The notes under the pieces were generated by a model, which did no database searches, was not told the DNA's origin, and saw only the letters and a list, made by a program, of their open reading frames with translations. DNA of 64,000 nt, from assembly GCF_014189855.1 (NCBI RefSeq), contig NZ_BJFN01000001.1, positions 124,001 to 188,000 of the forward strand, written 5' to 3'. The translations under genes and the position numbers were made by a program. Positions 33,661 to 42,611 of the stretch are shown here, in pieces. Numbering within the stretch: the first letter of the stretch is position 1; the number at the start of each line of letters is the position of its first letter. This stretch comes from Buttiauxella sp. A111. GTDB lineage: Bacteria > Pseudomonadota > Gammaproteobacteria > Enterobacterales > Enterobacteriaceae.

Positions 33661-34806
33661 TTAACGGCCACCCATAATGGCGATGTAATCCTGGGTCCAG
33701 CGACTGTACGGCACAAATTTCCCGCCTTCTGCTACCGGAGTTTTCCAGAACACGATCTTATCGAAGTAATTAAAGCCGTTGGTTTCGCAGCCTTTGTCGC
33801 CCAGTAACGTACTGGCTTTACACCCTTCAACCACCGCCGGCAGAGAGCCAAACCACGCCGCCACATCGCCCTGAACTTTCGGGGTCAGCGAGTGGTTCAT
33901 CCACTTGTAGGCACAGTTCATGTGTTTGGCCTCAGCGTGGAGCATGGTGGTATCCGCCCAGCCTGTGACCCCCTCTTTTGGGAATACCGTACCAATCGGC
34001 TGGCCTTCACCTTTCAGGGCGTTGGCCTGATACGGCCAGGCGCTGGACGCCACTACACCTTCGTTTTTGAAGTCGCTCATTTGAACGGTGGTGTCATGCC
34101 AGTAGCGGTGAATCAGGCCGTGTTGATCGCGCAACACTTTCAGCACCGCCTGATACTGTTCTTCCGTCAATTGATAGGGGTCGTCAATGCCCAGTTGCGG
34201 CTGTGTGGCTTTCACGAACAGCGCGGCATCGGCGATATAGATTGGCCCGTCATAGGCCTGCACGCGGCCCTGGTTGGTTTTACCGTCAGGTAAATTTTGT
34301 TTGACGAACACCACACTCCAGCTGTCTGGTGGAGTTGGGAAGGTTTTGGTGTTGTACATCAGCAGGTTTGGCCCCCACTGATACGGCGTGCCGTACACTT
34401 TGCCGTCGACGTTAAACCACGAGCCTTTCACAAGCCGAGGATCGACGTTTTTCCAGTTTGGGATCAGTGCTGTGTTAATCGGCTGCACGCGTTTGCCCAT
34501 AATCAGGCGTAACGAAGCATCACCCGAAGCGGTAACCAGGTCATAACCGCCCTTCGCCATCAAGCTGACCATTTCGTCGGACGTGGCGGCAGTTTTAACG
34601 TTGACCTTACAGCCGGTTTCTTTTTCGAAATCCGTTACCCAGTTATACGCTTTGTCGGTATCGCCGCGCTCGATGTAACCCGGCCAGGCAATAATATCGA
34701 GTTGCCCTTCACCGGCACCGAGTTTGTCCGGAAGCCCTGCCGCCTGTGCTGAAAGCACGGTCAAACAGAGTGTGGAAAGAGACCATATAGCCTGTTTTGT
34801 ACGCAT
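33661..34806 (-). CDS. ydcS: YdcS, periplasmic substrate-binding protein (PotD/PotF-like)
   Basis: 381-aa type-1 family binding protein with a signal peptide (residues ~1-22, LCLTVLSAQAAG). Binding-protein blocks include LDIIAWPGYIERGDTDKAYN, MVSLMAKGGYDLVTASGDAS and TPYQWGPNLLMYNTKTFPTP. In E. coli YdcS has also been reported with poly-3-hydroxybutyrate synthase activity and natural transformation roles; neither can be judged here. First gene of the ydcSTUV-patD operon; SD AGGAG. Its usual upstream neighbour ydcR is ~9 kb away. Confidence 0.93.
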   Translation of the reverse strand: MRTKQAIWSLSTLCLTVLSAQAAGLPDKLGAGEGQLDIIAWPGYIERGDTDKAYNWVTDFEKETGCKVNVKTAATSDEMVSLMAKGGYDLVTASGDASLRLIMGKRVQPINTALIPNWKNVDPRLVKGSWFNVDGKVYGTPYQWGPNLLMYNTKTFPTPPDSWSVVFVKQNLPDGKTNQGRVQAYDGPIYIADAALFVKATQPQLGIDDPYQLTEEQYQAVLKVLRDQHGLIHRYWHDTTVQMSDFKNEGVVASSAWPYQANALKGEGQPIGTVFPKEGVTGWADTTMLHAEAKHMNCAYKWMNHSLTPKVQGDVAAWFGSLPAVVEGCKASTLLGDKGCETNGFNYFDKIVFWKTPVAEGGKFVPYSRWTQDYIAIMGGR

Positions 34807-35109
34807 TGCTGCTACTCCTGTCTGAGAGGTAAAGGCGGCACGCTATGAAGAATCAGTGCCGAAAGTGCAAAAAAAATCCCCGTAGAAAAACAATAGTCTG
34901 CGCAAATATGGCAAGCATGCTGGCAACAGGAAATTTCACCAGGTTGTGATAGACAGCGCAGTAAAGCACGACTTCAAGGCACCAGAGAGCACGCACCTGC
35001 GATACCATAACCGGACATTTTTTTAGTGTAGACAGCGTGTAAATGCACTGGTGGTGTCGCCAGACAGATTTACGCAATTATCGAAATTTCATATGGATGG
35101 AGGTAAGAA
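34807..35109. other. Intergenic region between ydcS and the VOC gene
   Basis: 303 bp between divergent genes. Contains the ydcS ribosome site (AGGAG, minus strand) and a strong GGAGGTAA for the VOC gene. No operator or promoter stands out and no gene is visible. It is the left junction of the segment that separates ydcS from ydcR. Confidence 0.5.
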
Positions 35110-35496
35110 ATGCAGGTTGCTCATATTGCCCTGTGGACCAATAACCTCGAGGATGCTTGTGCTTTTTGGCGCGAACATTTCAACGCGCATATTGGTGAGG
35201 CCTACCACTCAAAGCGTCGCGAAGGTTTTATCTCCCATTTTGTGACGCTCGCGAGTGGCCCGGCGCTGGAATTAATGACGTTGCCAGGCCTTGTCGACAA
35301 ACCCGCTCGTGAAGATAACCGCACCGGCTGGGCGCATATTGCGATTAGTCTCGGTTCTGTCGAAGCAGTAGATAAATTGGTAGCAAGCCTTAAGCCGCTG
35401 GGCGCGCTGGTCCACGAAGCGCGTTGGACGGGGGACGGTTTTTACGAGGCGGTGATTGCCGACCCAGACGGTAACCTGATTGAGATTACTTCGTGA
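35110..35496 (+). CDS. VOC-family (glyoxalase/bleomycin-resistance/dioxygenase) protein
   Basis: 128-aa vicinal-oxygen-chelate protein with two beta-alpha-beta modules. Candidate metal ligands are His5 (VAHIALWTNNLEDA), the mid-protein His in GWAHIAISLGS and the terminal Glu in DPDGNLIEIT, the usual H/E pattern of glyoxalase I-like folds. Substrate not recognisable. ATG 35110 with GGAGG 6 nt upstream, so probably well translated. Stand-alone on the plus strand; ends at a shared hairpin with the toxin gene. Confidence 0.85.
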   Translation: MQVAHIALWTNNLEDACAFWREHFNAHIGEAYHSKRREGFISHFVTLASGPALELMTLPGLVDKPAREDNRTGWAHIAISLGSVEAVDKLVASLKPLGALVHEARWTGDGFYEAVIADPDGNLIEITS

Positions 35497-35522
35497 TGCT
35501 GGCCGTGAAAAAGTAAAAACAT

Positions 35523-35543
35523 CAGGGCCGATTAGCGGCCCTG
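35523..35543. terminator. Bidirectional hairpin between VOC gene and toxin gene
   Basis: Perfect 8-bp stem CAGGGCCG-ATTAG-CGGCCCTG. On the minus strand it is followed by ATGTTTTTAC. The toxin stop codon (35532-35534) lies in the loop. Confidence 0.75.
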
Positions 35544-35873
35544 TGTTTCGATTAATCGTAAGTCTGATTTACGTTGTCGCTTGAGCATTTCATAGAAATT
35601 TTCATGCGAACCAAGGCTGAGTAGATAGAGCTCAAGGCGCGTATCCTGCCAACAGTAACCCAGTAGTGCCAAATGGTTATTAAGATGGAACTTATGGACC
35701 CGTAAATAAGCGAGGTCGCCCTTCTTTCGCTCCCCCATTTCCGGATCCGCGATCAATTTGTCAATTTCATCTTCCACTTGCATCTGGAAAAGCTCTGGCA
35801 GTTTCTCCAGCGCCTTTCCAAAACGAGCGGTTTCATAGACTGTCAGGGGTTTGCCGTTTTGTTCTGCGGACAT
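35532..35873 (-). CDS. RelE/ParE-family toxin
   Basis: 113-aa predicted type II toxin. After a short N-terminal extension (MSAEQNGKPL), the RelE/ParE core appears: VYETARFGKALEKLPELFQM, VEDEIDKLIADPEMGERKKG and LAYLRVHKFHLNNHLALLGY, then ELYLLSLGSHENFYEML. The His-Glu-Asn-Phe-Tyr ending resembles mRNA-interferase members. Start at the ATG 35871-35873; a longer frame runs into the antitoxin gene. Overlaps the antitoxin by 41 nt, the usual coupled arrangement. Confidence 0.82.
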   Translation of the reverse strand: MSAEQNGKPLTVYETARFGKALEKLPELFQMQVEDEIDKLIADPEMGERKKGDLAYLRVHKFHLNNHLALLGYCWQDTRLELYLLSLGSHENFYEMLKRQRKSDLRLIETQGR

Positions 35874-36084
35874 ATTTTCGCACTCTGCCATTTTCCATTT
35901 CGCTTTGTGCCAACATCGTTTCTTTAATAAAGCTGTACGGCAGATCAGGGTTATCTTCAACGATTTGCCCAATCTTCGCCCAGTACTCTATTTGTTTTGG
36001 CACACTCCGGCTGCAGGCGTCGGCGTGAATTTTCACATCCGCTACAAACTGGTCATCTAACCGTATGCTAATAGCCATGTTCAT
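35833..36084 (-). CDS. ParD-like antitoxin
   Basis: 83-aa antitoxin of the ParD-like family: ISIRLDDQFVADVKIHADAC (ribbon-helix-helix), SRSVPKQIEYWAKIGQIV and DLPYSFIKETMLAQ. The N-terminal ribbon should bind the operon promoter; the basic C-terminus (VRKYVRRTKRQ) would clamp the toxin. Two possible starts, ATG 36082-36084 (GGAGG 9 nt upstream) and ATG 36076-36078 (GGAG 7 nt upstream). Upstream of the toxin gene; the pair sits at the ydcS side of the ben-cat segment. Confidence 0.82.
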   Translation of the reverse strand: MNMAISIRLDDQFVADVKIHADACSRSVPKQIEYWAKIGQIVEDNPDLPYSFIKETMLAQSEMENGRVRKYVRRTKRQTPDSL

Positions 36085-36221
36085 ACTCCATCACCTCCAT
36101 GTGACCTTCAGTTGTGAATAAGTCTACGCGCATAACATCGCGCAATGCGACAAAATGTCGCAAATTTGCGAGGCGTGTTCAAGAACTATTTTTTAGGTGC
36201 GTTTATACCCAAAATAATTCG

Positions 36222-36995
36222 TTATCCTAAATCACCTCCGCCAACCGGAAGAACAGTCCCCGTGATGTAACTGGCGTCATCACTTGCCAGAAACAAAATG
36301 GCGTTGGCTTGCTCGGCAAGAGTGCCGTATCGATGCATCAGGCTGCTGTCTTTGGTTTGATCAACCACTTGTTGATACCACGCCTGTTCTTGTTCATCGG
36401 GTTGCTCCTGATTGCGCGGTGTCAGGCGCGCTGGCGCATCCGTTCCTCCTGGTGCGGTGGCGTTGATTCGAATACCACTGCCGGTGTACTCCATCGCCAG
36501 AGACTGCGTAATGGCATTCACCCCGCCTTTCGCCGCGGAATACGGCACACGGTTCACCCCGCGCGTCGCCACCGAGGAAACATTCACAATGGCGCCGCGC
36601 TGCTGTTTGAGCATATACGGCAGTACCGCGCGGCATCCCCAAAGAGTCGGGAAGAGCGAGCGGCGGATCTCCGCTTCAATTTGTTCCGGCTGATACTCCG
36701 CATACGGGCGCGCCCAGATGGTGCCACCGACGTTATTCACCAGAATATCCAGTTGACCAAAATGTTGATGTGCCTGGGCAATGGCGTGATTTGTGCTCTC
36801 CCATTGTTCCAGATCGGCTTCCAGCGCCAGCACATTGCTACCTTGTTGGCGCAGGTTTTCTGCCAGTTCAAAAACATATCGTGCCCTGTCGATTAACACC
36901 AAACGCGCGCCTTCGCGTGCCATTTGCTCTGCGACCTGGCGGCCAATACCTTGCGCCGCGCCAGTGATGACTGCCACTTTATTCTGGAATCGCAT
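36222..36995 (-). CDS. benD: BenD, 1,6-dihydroxycyclohexa-2,4-diene-1-carboxylate dehydrogenase
   Basis: 257-aa short-chain dehydrogenase converting benzoate cis-diol to catechol with loss of CO2 and reduction of NAD. SDR motifs: VITGAAQGIGRQVAEQMARE (cofactor site), ILVNNVGGT, the catalytic VNVSSVATRG...PYSAAKGGVNAI (Ser, Tyr-x3-Lys) and SYITGTVLPVGGGDLG. Last gene of the catBCA-benABCD cluster, 9 nt after benC. ATG 36993-36995. Confidence 0.92.
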   Translation of the reverse strand: MRFQNKVAVITGAAQGIGRQVAEQMAREGARLVLIDRARYVFELAENLRQQGSNVLALEADLEQWESTNHAIAQAHQHFGQLDILVNNVGGTIWARPYAEYQPEQIEAEIRRSLFPTLWGCRAVLPYMLKQQRGAIVNVSSVATRGVNRVPYSAAKGGVNAITQSLAMEYTGSGIRINATAPGGTDAPARLTPRNQEQPDEQEQAWYQQVVDQTKDSSLMHRYGTLAEQANAILFLASDDASYITGTVLPVGGGDLG

Positions 36996-37004
36996 CTTTT
37001 CTCC

Positions 37005-38033
37005 TTATGCAGCCGCAGGCTGCTCGGCTTTCTGGCCTGGGGCAAATTTTTCATAATGGAAACTTGCTGGTGTTATCTGACGTTCCTGTAACGTCCGTAA
37101 TACCGCATCAACCATCGGCGGCGGGCCACAGAGATAGACATCCACATCACCCTCATTGAGCAAAGCATCGTTAAAATGATCGGTAACAAACCCTTTTTGT
37201 GCGCAGGCAGATTCCGCATCAGTGACCACAGGAAGCCAACTGAAATTCGTCAACTGACGCGCCAGTTCATCCAGCGTTTCCGTCATCACAAGATCGCACT
37301 CTTTTGTGACGCCATATAACAGCGTAATCGGTTGATTAACGGGATGTTGTGCAAGTTTTTTCAGCATTGCCAGGAATGGCGCAAGGCCCGTGCCACCCGC
37401 CAGCATGACTATCGGTCGTTGCACTGGACGTAAATAGAAACTGCCCATCGGGCCGGTCAATGTCAGCGGTTCTCCCGCTTTAGCGTGCTGCGATAACCAG
37501 GTGCTCATCAGGCCGTCCGGCACATTGCGAATCAGGAAACTGGCTTGTGTATCGCCGGGTAACGAGCTGAAAGAGTACGCACGTACTTGTGCGGTGCCTG
37601 GCACCTGGATATTCACATATTGCCCGGGTAAAAAGTCGATACCCTTTTCTGGCTCAACCACCATCTCAATGGCACTGGGTGACAATGCATTACAGCGGAT
37701 GACGGAGCCCTGAAAACTGCCGATCCCGGTTTTGCACGCCGATGCGGATACCGGCACGTCTATCACGCAGTCAGAATGAGGAACCATCTGGCAGGTCAAT
37801 ACCTGGCGTTGTTCGGTTTCTTCCTCGGACAGCGCTTCTTCGAGGTAATCCTCACCTAACGCGTACTCTCCGCTGGCGCAGTGGCACTTGCATGTCCCGC
37901 AGACTCCATCGGAGCAATCCATCGGCAGATTCACCTTCTGACGATACGCGGCATCCAGGATCTTCTCGCCGGCGTTGCAGCTAATAAAACGCGTGACCCC
38001 ATCTTCAAAGTTGAGGGCGATGTTAAAACTCAT
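37005..38033 (-). CDS. benC: BenC, benzoate 1,2-dioxygenase reductase
   Basis: 342-aa electron-transfer component. N-terminal plant-type 2Fe-2S domain with ligands in DCSDGVCGTCKCHC and VLTCQM, central FAD domain (RAYSFSSLPGD) and C-terminal NAD domain (MLAGGTGLAPFLAML, VDVYLCGPPPMVDAVL). The ferredoxin domain is N-terminal, the reverse of PaaE. 14 nt after benB. Confidence 0.94.
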   Translation of the reverse strand: MSFNIALNFEDGVTRFISCNAGEKILDAAYRQKVNLPMDCSDGVCGTCKCHCASGEYALGEDYLEEALSEEETEQRQVLTCQMVPHSDCVIDVPVSASACKTGIGSFQGSVIRCNALSPSAIEMVVEPEKGIDFLPGQYVNIQVPGTAQVRAYSFSSLPGDTQASFLIRNVPDGLMSTWLSQHAKAGEPLTLTGPMGSFYLRPVQRPIVMLAGGTGLAPFLAMLKKLAQHPVNQPITLLYGVTKECDLVMTETLDELARQLTNFSWLPVVTDAESACAQKGFVTDHFNDALLNEGDVDVYLCGPPPMVDAVLRTLQERQITPASFHYEKFAPGQKAEQPAAA

Positions 38034-38047
38034 GGCAATTCCTCTTC

Positions 38048-38536
38048 TCAGACGTGATAGATGTCGATAACCTGGCGGATGTAGTCATTGTTTAGCTGAA
38101 TGGTTTTGCGGGTGATCTGCGGCAGGCCGTCGGTTTGTTGCAGCGTGCAGAAAGTGGTGCCAAAGAAATAACCACTTTGCTGGTAACGATGGCTATGCGT
38201 CACCCAGTTGTAGCGCACATCGACACTGTCGCCGTGGCTGCCGACAATGGCGATATTGCTCAGCATATGCGTGGTGCGGGGTTCTGGTGTACTGGCACCC
38301 GAGCGCTCAGTCTTGATGCGATACACGCGATCTTCGAGCCCATCCCGGCTTGGGTAGTAAATCAGGGAAATCTGGCTCTGCGGGTCGGTGGTGAGCTTGT
38401 CATCGTCACCCCAGGCTGGCATCCAGTACACCACTTTTGGGCTGTAACAGCTTAACCATTCGTCCCACTGGCGGTCGTCAAGCAGACGGGCTTCGTAATA
38501 GAGAAATTGGCTGATAGCGTGAATATCCAGGTTCAT
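38048..38536 (-). CDS. benB: BenB, benzoate 1,2-dioxygenase small subunit
   Basis: 162-aa beta subunit of an aromatic-ring-hydroxylating dioxygenase. Family blocks: [39 protein letters not shown], and [13 protein letters not shown]. Structural partner of BenA in the alpha3beta3 oxygenase. Start ATG 38534-38536 overlaps the benA stop by 4 nt. Confidence 0.94.
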   Translation of the reverse strand: MNLDIHAISQFLYYEARLLDDRQWDEWLSCYSPKVVYWMPAWGDDDKLTTDPQSQISLIYYPSRDGLEDRVYRIKTERSGASTPEPRTTHMLSNIAIVGSHGDSVDVRYNWVTHSHRYQQSGYFFGTTFCTLQQTDGLPQITRKTIQLNNDYIRQVIDIYHV

Positions 38537-39918
38537 GATGCTACCTCAACGCGCTGAGTTATTGAGGCATCGTACTGGCTTTGCTCTTTTTCGATAGCCG
38601 CAAGCATGGTTTGTTGCCAGTGGTGGTGATGGGCGATGTAAAGCGCTTCGTCTTCTGAGCGAATCCCGCTGATTTGTGGCGTGAATCCCGACTGCTGCGC
38701 GTGCTCATCCGGCCCATAAACCCAGTGCGTTGCGCCGCGGCTTAAATCGCTCCACTCCAGATTCTGCGCCATGTAGCCTTGTTGACAGGAGCGGAACTCC
38801 TCCAGATCGTCAGGTGTCCCCATACCGCTCACGTTAAAGAAATCTTCGTATTGCCTGATGCGCGTGGCGCGTGTCGGGGCGCTTTCCCCCTTCGGTGCAA
38901 AGCAGTAAATCGTCACCTCAGTTTTATCAACGGCAAGTGGGCGGATCACACGGATTTGCGTAGAGAATTGGTCCATCAGGTAGACGTTAGGATACAGGCA
39001 CAAATTGCGGGTTTCGTTTACCATCAGGTCAGCCCGCTTTTCGCCAAACTGGGCTTTCAGCCGCTCGGTTTCAGCAAATACAGGGCGCACTTCAGGGTTC
39101 AGTGCTCGCGTCCACAACAGCATGTGGCCATGTTCAAAACCATAACCGCCGCCGACGCTTTTCGACCAACCGTTAGCATCCACGGCCTGAGTTCCTTCGG
39201 CTTCGTAATTTCGTCGCGACATCGTCGACGCATAGTTCCAGTGCACGACGCTGACGTGATAACCGTCCGCACCGTTTTCAGCACCGAGTTTCCAGTTGCC
39301 TTCATAGATGTAGCTGGATGAGCCCTGCAACACTTCCAGCCCGTTCGGTGCCTGATCAACAATCAAATCAATAATTTTGCGCGTTTCGCCGAGGTATTCC
39401 TCAAGCGGCAGCACATCGTCAGACAAACTGCCAAACAGGAAGCCGCGATATGACTCAAAACGAGGCAGTTTTTTTAGGTCATGGGAACCATTTTGTTTAA
39501 AGGACTCGGGATAGCCACCGACACTTTCATCCTTGGCTTTTAACAGCTTACCGTTGTTACTGAACGTCCAGCCGTGGAATGGGCAGGTAAACGAATTTTT
39601 ATTGCCCGCTTTTCGGCGGCATAACATTGCCCCCCGATGGGCGCAGCTATTCATTAAACCATGCAGTTCGTTCTTTTTATCACGCGTAATAACAACCGGT
39701 TGTCTGCCGAGTGTGAGAGTAAAATAATCTCCAGCCTCAGGAATTTGGCTTTCATGTGCCAGATAAACCCAATTGCCCTCGAAGATATGTTTCATTTCCA
39801 GTTCAAATAATTGCTCATCAATAAATACATTTCGATTGCAGCGATAAATGTCATTCTCACGATCAACAATCAAGGCATTGCTGATTTTGTTTTTAATCGT
39901 ATCCAGTGTTTTTTGCAT
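38533..39918 (-). CDS. benA: BenA, benzoate 1,2-dioxygenase large subunit
   Basis: 461-aa catalytic subunit that cis-dihydroxylates benzoate. The Rieske cluster ligands are in CAHRGAMLC and CPFHGW (residues ~90-115); the mononuclear iron site is in [17 protein letters not shown] (His pair) with a distal Asp. Full family length. Preceded by an 81-bp gap containing a 7-bp hairpin that separates it from catA; ATG 39916-39918 with GGGAGG upstream on the minus strand. Confidence 0.95.
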   Translation of the reverse strand: MQKTLDTIKNKISNALIVDRENDIYRCNRNVFIDEQLFELEMKHIFEGNWVYLAHESQIPEAGDYFTLTLGRQPVVITRDKKNELHGLMNSCAHRGAMLCRRKAGNKNSFTCPFHGWTFSNNGKLLKAKDESVGGYPESFKQNGSHDLKKLPRFESYRGFLFGSLSDDVLPLEEYLGETRKIIDLIVDQAPNGLEVLQGSSSYIYEGNWKLGAENGADGYHVSVVHWNYASTMSRRNYEAEGTQAVDANGWSKSVGGGYGFEHGHMLLWTRALNPEVRPVFAETERLKAQFGEKRADLMVNETRNLCLYPNVYLMDQFSTQIRVIRPLAVDKTEVTIYCFAPKGESAPTRATRIRQYEDFFNVSGMGTPDDLEEFRSCQQGYMAQNLEWSDLSRGATHWVYGPDEHAQQSGFTPQISGIRSEDEALYIAHHHHWQQTMLAAIEKEQSQYDASITQRVEVAS

Positions 39919-39975
39919 GGCATAACCTCCCGTTGAGGATAACTTTATTTGCAGGCATGGATTACCGTAGAATAA

Positions 39976-39993
39976 TGCCAGCTTGCGCTGGCA
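39976..39993. terminator. Hairpin between catA and benA
   Basis: Perfect TGCCAGC-TTGC-GCTGGCA, followed on the minus strand by ATTATTCT, just 7 nt after the catA stop. Possibly a partial terminator or processing site setting the cat:ben ratio. Confidence 0.5.
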
Positions 39994-39999
39994 CAGTTG

Positions 40000-40926
40000 T
40001 TATTCTTTGGCGCGGAGTCTGGTAATACGAGTTTCTTCTTCAGCGGAATGGGCCGGACAAATTGTAAAATCAAACTCAACTTCAGTATGTTCACCGCTTA
40101 AATTACGCGCTTTAATGGTTTGCGGATCGTTAATTGTCACCGGTTCGGCAATTAATCCATCACGGGTGGCGAAAGCAAAGTCATCCCACAGATATTTATC
40201 CCCATTAAGGTTAATTTGACTGGTGAGATGTTTGTGGCCAGGTGCGGAAACGAAGAAGTGAATATGTGCCGGGCGATTTCCGTGGCGCCCCAGGCGGTTA
40301 AGCAGCTTCTGCGTTGGGCCATCCGGCGGGCAACCATAGCCTGACGGAACGATGCTTTGCACGCTGTAACGCCCGTCACTGCCGGTTTTAATGCGGCGGC
40401 GCAGGTTATATTCACTTTGGCTTGGATCGAAGAATGAGTAATTCCCCAGGGTGTTGGCATGCCAGATATCCACAATCGCATTGGCGACCGGATTGCCTTT
40501 GGTGTCACGCACGGTGCCATGCAACCACATCGTTTTGCCGTTATCTTTCCCGTCATCCATACGGGTGTGGCCTTCAGCCAGCGGCGCGTTAGCAACATAC
40601 AACGGCCCTTCGATAGTGCGAGGCGTGCCAGATTCAAGCTGCGCGTGCGCGTCCTGCGCATCCTGGCGTAAATCCAGATAGTGCTCAAGCCCCAGACCCG
40701 CAGCTAATAACGCGGCTTCCTGGCGGCCCCCCAATTCATGCAGGTAATTTGCCGCATGCCAGAACTCTTCTTCGGTGATATTAAAATCGTCAATCAGCGT
40801 GCAGATATTTTCCAACAGACGATGAACGATATTTTTGAAACGCTCATCACCTTCCACACCGTTTAAACCAGCACTTTCTCTTAATAAAGCTTGTACTTCG
40901 GGCAGGCGAACAAAGTGAGTTGTCAT
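40000..40926 (-). CDS. catA: CatA, catechol 1,2-dioxygenase
   Basis: 308-aa intradiol dioxygenase that cleaves catechol to cis,cis-muconate. Intradiol signatures: GPLYVANAPLAEG, LHGTVRDTKGNPVANAIVDI, WHANTLGNYSFFDPSQSEYN (first Tyr ligand region), SIVPSGYGCP and NRPAHIHFFVSAPGHKHLTS (Tyr/His iron ligands). N-terminal dimerisation helices precede. Part of the catBCA order, 67 bp after catC with a hairpin between. Confidence 0.95.
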   Translation of the reverse strand: MTTHFVRLPEVQALLRESAGLNGVEGDERFKNIVHRLLENICTLIDDFNITEEEFWHAANYLHELGGRQEAALLAAGLGLEHYLDLRQDAQDAHAQLESGTPRTIEGPLYVANAPLAEGHTRMDDGKDNGKTMWLHGTVRDTKGNPVANAIVDIWHANTLGNYSFFDPSQSEYNLRRRIKTGSDGRYSVQSIVPSGYGCPPDGPTQKLLNRLGRHGNRPAHIHFFVSAPGHKHLTSQINLNGDKYLWDDFAFATRDGLIAEPVTINDPQTIKARNLSGEHTEVEFDFTICPAHSAEEETRITRLRAKE

Positions 40927-40954
40927 AATTATTGTCTCATTGCTTACTTGTAGG

Positions 40955-40980
40955 GAGCCATGCCCAAAAAGGCATGGCTC
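40955..40980. terminator. Hairpin between catC and catA
   Basis: Perfect 10-bp stem GAGCCATGCC-CAAAAA-GGCATGGCTC. No T-run follows on the minus strand, so it looks more like an intercistronic mRNA structure than a terminator. It ends 28 nt before the catA start in the direction of transcription. Confidence 0.55.
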
Positions 40981-40993
40981 AGGTTAGTTTTTA

Positions 40994-41284
40994 TTATTTA
41001 TCGTCATTGCGAATGGATGACGGATGACGACATAATGCGTCGACTTTAATGTCCATATACGGATAAAGCGGTAATGCCATAAGTAAATTGTGTAACTCTT
41101 CGGCATCTTTAACATCAAAAATACTGACGTTGGAATATAATCCAGCCACGCGCCAAATATGACGCCACTTGCCTTCATTTTGTAACTGCTGTGAATAAGC
41201 CTTTTCTTTTGCTTTAATTGCAGCGGCAGTCTCCACTGGCATATCAAGTGGAATATTTACCGTCATCTCAACTTTAAATAACAT
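40994..41284 (-). CDS. catC: CatC, muconolactone delta-isomerase
   Basis: 96-aa isomerase converting muconolactone to beta-ketoadipate enol-lactone. Family blocks: MLFKVEMTVNIPLDM at the N-terminus, AIKAKEKAYSQQLQNEGKWR and LHNLLMALPLYPYMDIKV, the normal length of the decameric enzyme. 10 nt after catB. ATG 41282-41284. Confidence 0.95.
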   Translation of the reverse strand: MLFKVEMTVNIPLDMPVETAAAIKAKEKAYSQQLQNEGKWRHIWRVAGLYSNVSIFDVKDAEELHNLLMALPLYPYMDIKVDALCRHPSSIRNDDK

Positions 41285-41294
41285 TCAATTCTCC

Positions 41295-42413
41295 TTATGC
41301 CTTACGGCGATAATACGCTAACTTATCTTCATCAAGCGTCACACCAAGCCCTGGGGTTTGTGGCAAGGTCACCCCACAGTTGGCGAAATGCAGCGGCTTT
41401 TCCACAATATCGTCTTTGAGCAACAGCGGGCCGAACATCTCGGTTCCCCACGCCAGTGGCAACGTAGACCAGGCATGCAACGAGGCCACGGTGCCAATGG
41501 TGCCTTCCAGCATCGTGCCGCCGTATAACCCAATACCTGCGGCCTGAGCCACGTTTGCCAGACGCAACACGCTCGCCGGGCCACCGGATTTAGCAATTTT
41601 CAACGCATACGCGCCCGTAAATCCACGGCGCGCAATATCAAACCCATCCTCGCTGCTCGCCACGGCTTCATCGGCCAGAATGGCTGCATTTCCACGGTGA
41701 CTCAAACGGACCAGACTTTCGCGATCGCTCGCGGCAACGGGCTGTTCAATTAAGTCAATTCCCATCGCGTCGAGTTCAGCACAACCGCGCACCGCCTGGC
41801 TGGCATCCCACGCCTGGTTAACATCGACGCGGATACTGGCCTGCGATCCGAGAGCTTCAACGATCGCGCGGGTATGTTGCAGATCGGTGCGTAAGTCTCG
41901 TGCGCCTATTTTCAGCTTAAAGGCGTTGTGTCGCCCTTCTGCCAGCAATTTTTTACCTTCAGCAATGTCTTTTGCGGTATCACCGCTTGCCAGCGTCCAT
42001 AGCACGGGCAGTTGCGAAGTGAGCGCACCGCCCAACAATGCACTCACTGGTAATCCCAGGGCTTTTCCCTGGGCATCCAACAGTGCTGTTTCGATGGCAG
42101 ATTTCGCGAATGTATTGCCGCGCACGCATTTGTTCATCAGTGCGACCAGGTTATTGACGTTATCCGCAGGCTGGCCTTTCAGTAACGGGGCAAGATAAGT
42201 ATCAATAGCGGATTTGATCCCTTCCGGGCTTTCGACGCCATAACTCAGCCCGCCAATGGTGGTCGCTTCACCCAAGCCGATAATTCCGTCGGAGCGCGTC
42301 AGGCGCAAGATAACCAGCGTCTGGCAGCCCATGGTGGTCATCGAGAGTTTGTGTGGCCGAATCGTTGGCAGGTCAACAATCAGGCTTTCGAGATGTTCGA
42401 TCGTGGCGCTCAT
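41295..42413 (-). CDS. catB: CatB, muconate cycloisomerase
   Basis: 372-aa enolase-superfamily enzyme (MR/MLE) cyclising cis,cis-muconate to muconolactone. Visible: the catalytic KLKIGA (Lys pair region, ~165-170), RVDVNQAW (Asp metal ligand), DLIEQPV (Glu ligand) and ILADEAVAS (third ligand Asp-Glu). First gene of the catBCA-benABCD operon, divergent from the iclR-type gene across 278 bp. ATG 42411-42413. Confidence 0.95.
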   Translation of the reverse strand: MSATIEHLESLIVDLPTIRPHKLSMTTMGCQTLVILRLTRSDGIIGLGEATTIGGLSYGVESPEGIKSAIDTYLAPLLKGQPADNVNNLVALMNKCVRGNTFAKSAIETALLDAQGKALGLPVSALLGGALTSQLPVLWTLASGDTAKDIAEGKKLLAEGRHNAFKLKIGARDLRTDLQHTRAIVEALGSQASIRVDVNQAWDASQAVRGCAELDAMGIDLIEQPVAASDRESLVRLSHRGNAAILADEAVASSEDGFDIARRGFTGAYALKIAKSGGPASVLRLANVAQAAGIGLYGGTMLEGTIGTVASLHAWSTLPLAWGTEMFGPLLLKDDIVEKPLHFANCGVTLPQTPGLGVTLDEDKLAYYRRKA

Positions 42414-42548
42414 ATTCTTCCCGTCGGCGCAGTGGTTACGCCTTTATTTTTAAAGATGTTTGCCGGTTCAATCCCCTGCAAACAAAACGGTGTTTTCTGA
42501 CAATAGGAGTTACCTCACCGTAGCGTCAACGGCGTTAATCGAATTGTT

Positions 42549-42563
42549 GTGCGATTATCGACG
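42549..42563. promoter_or_regulatory. PcaR/PcaU-type operator box
   Basis: The minus strand reads CGTCGATAATCGCAC, 13 of 15 matches to GTTCGATAATCGCAC, the Pseudomonas PcaR box as I remember it. It lies midway between catB and the iclR-type gene, whose product belongs to the PcaR/PcaU/PobR group. Confidence 0.6.
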
Positions 42564-42597
42564 TGTTTCAGTTATATGGCAGAGTTTTGTGATCGTG

Positions 42598-42611
42598 GTG
42601 GAATATTCCAC
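42598..42611. promoter_or_regulatory. IclR-type palindrome
   Basis: GTGGAATATTCCAC, a perfect 14-bp palindrome; TGGAA-N2-TTCCA is a pattern common to IclR-family operators. Immediately downstream 42615-42640 holds nested inverted repeats (TTGTCC...GGACAA around GGCAA-CA-TTGCC), leaving about 50 nt to the regulator ATG. Confidence 0.55.
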
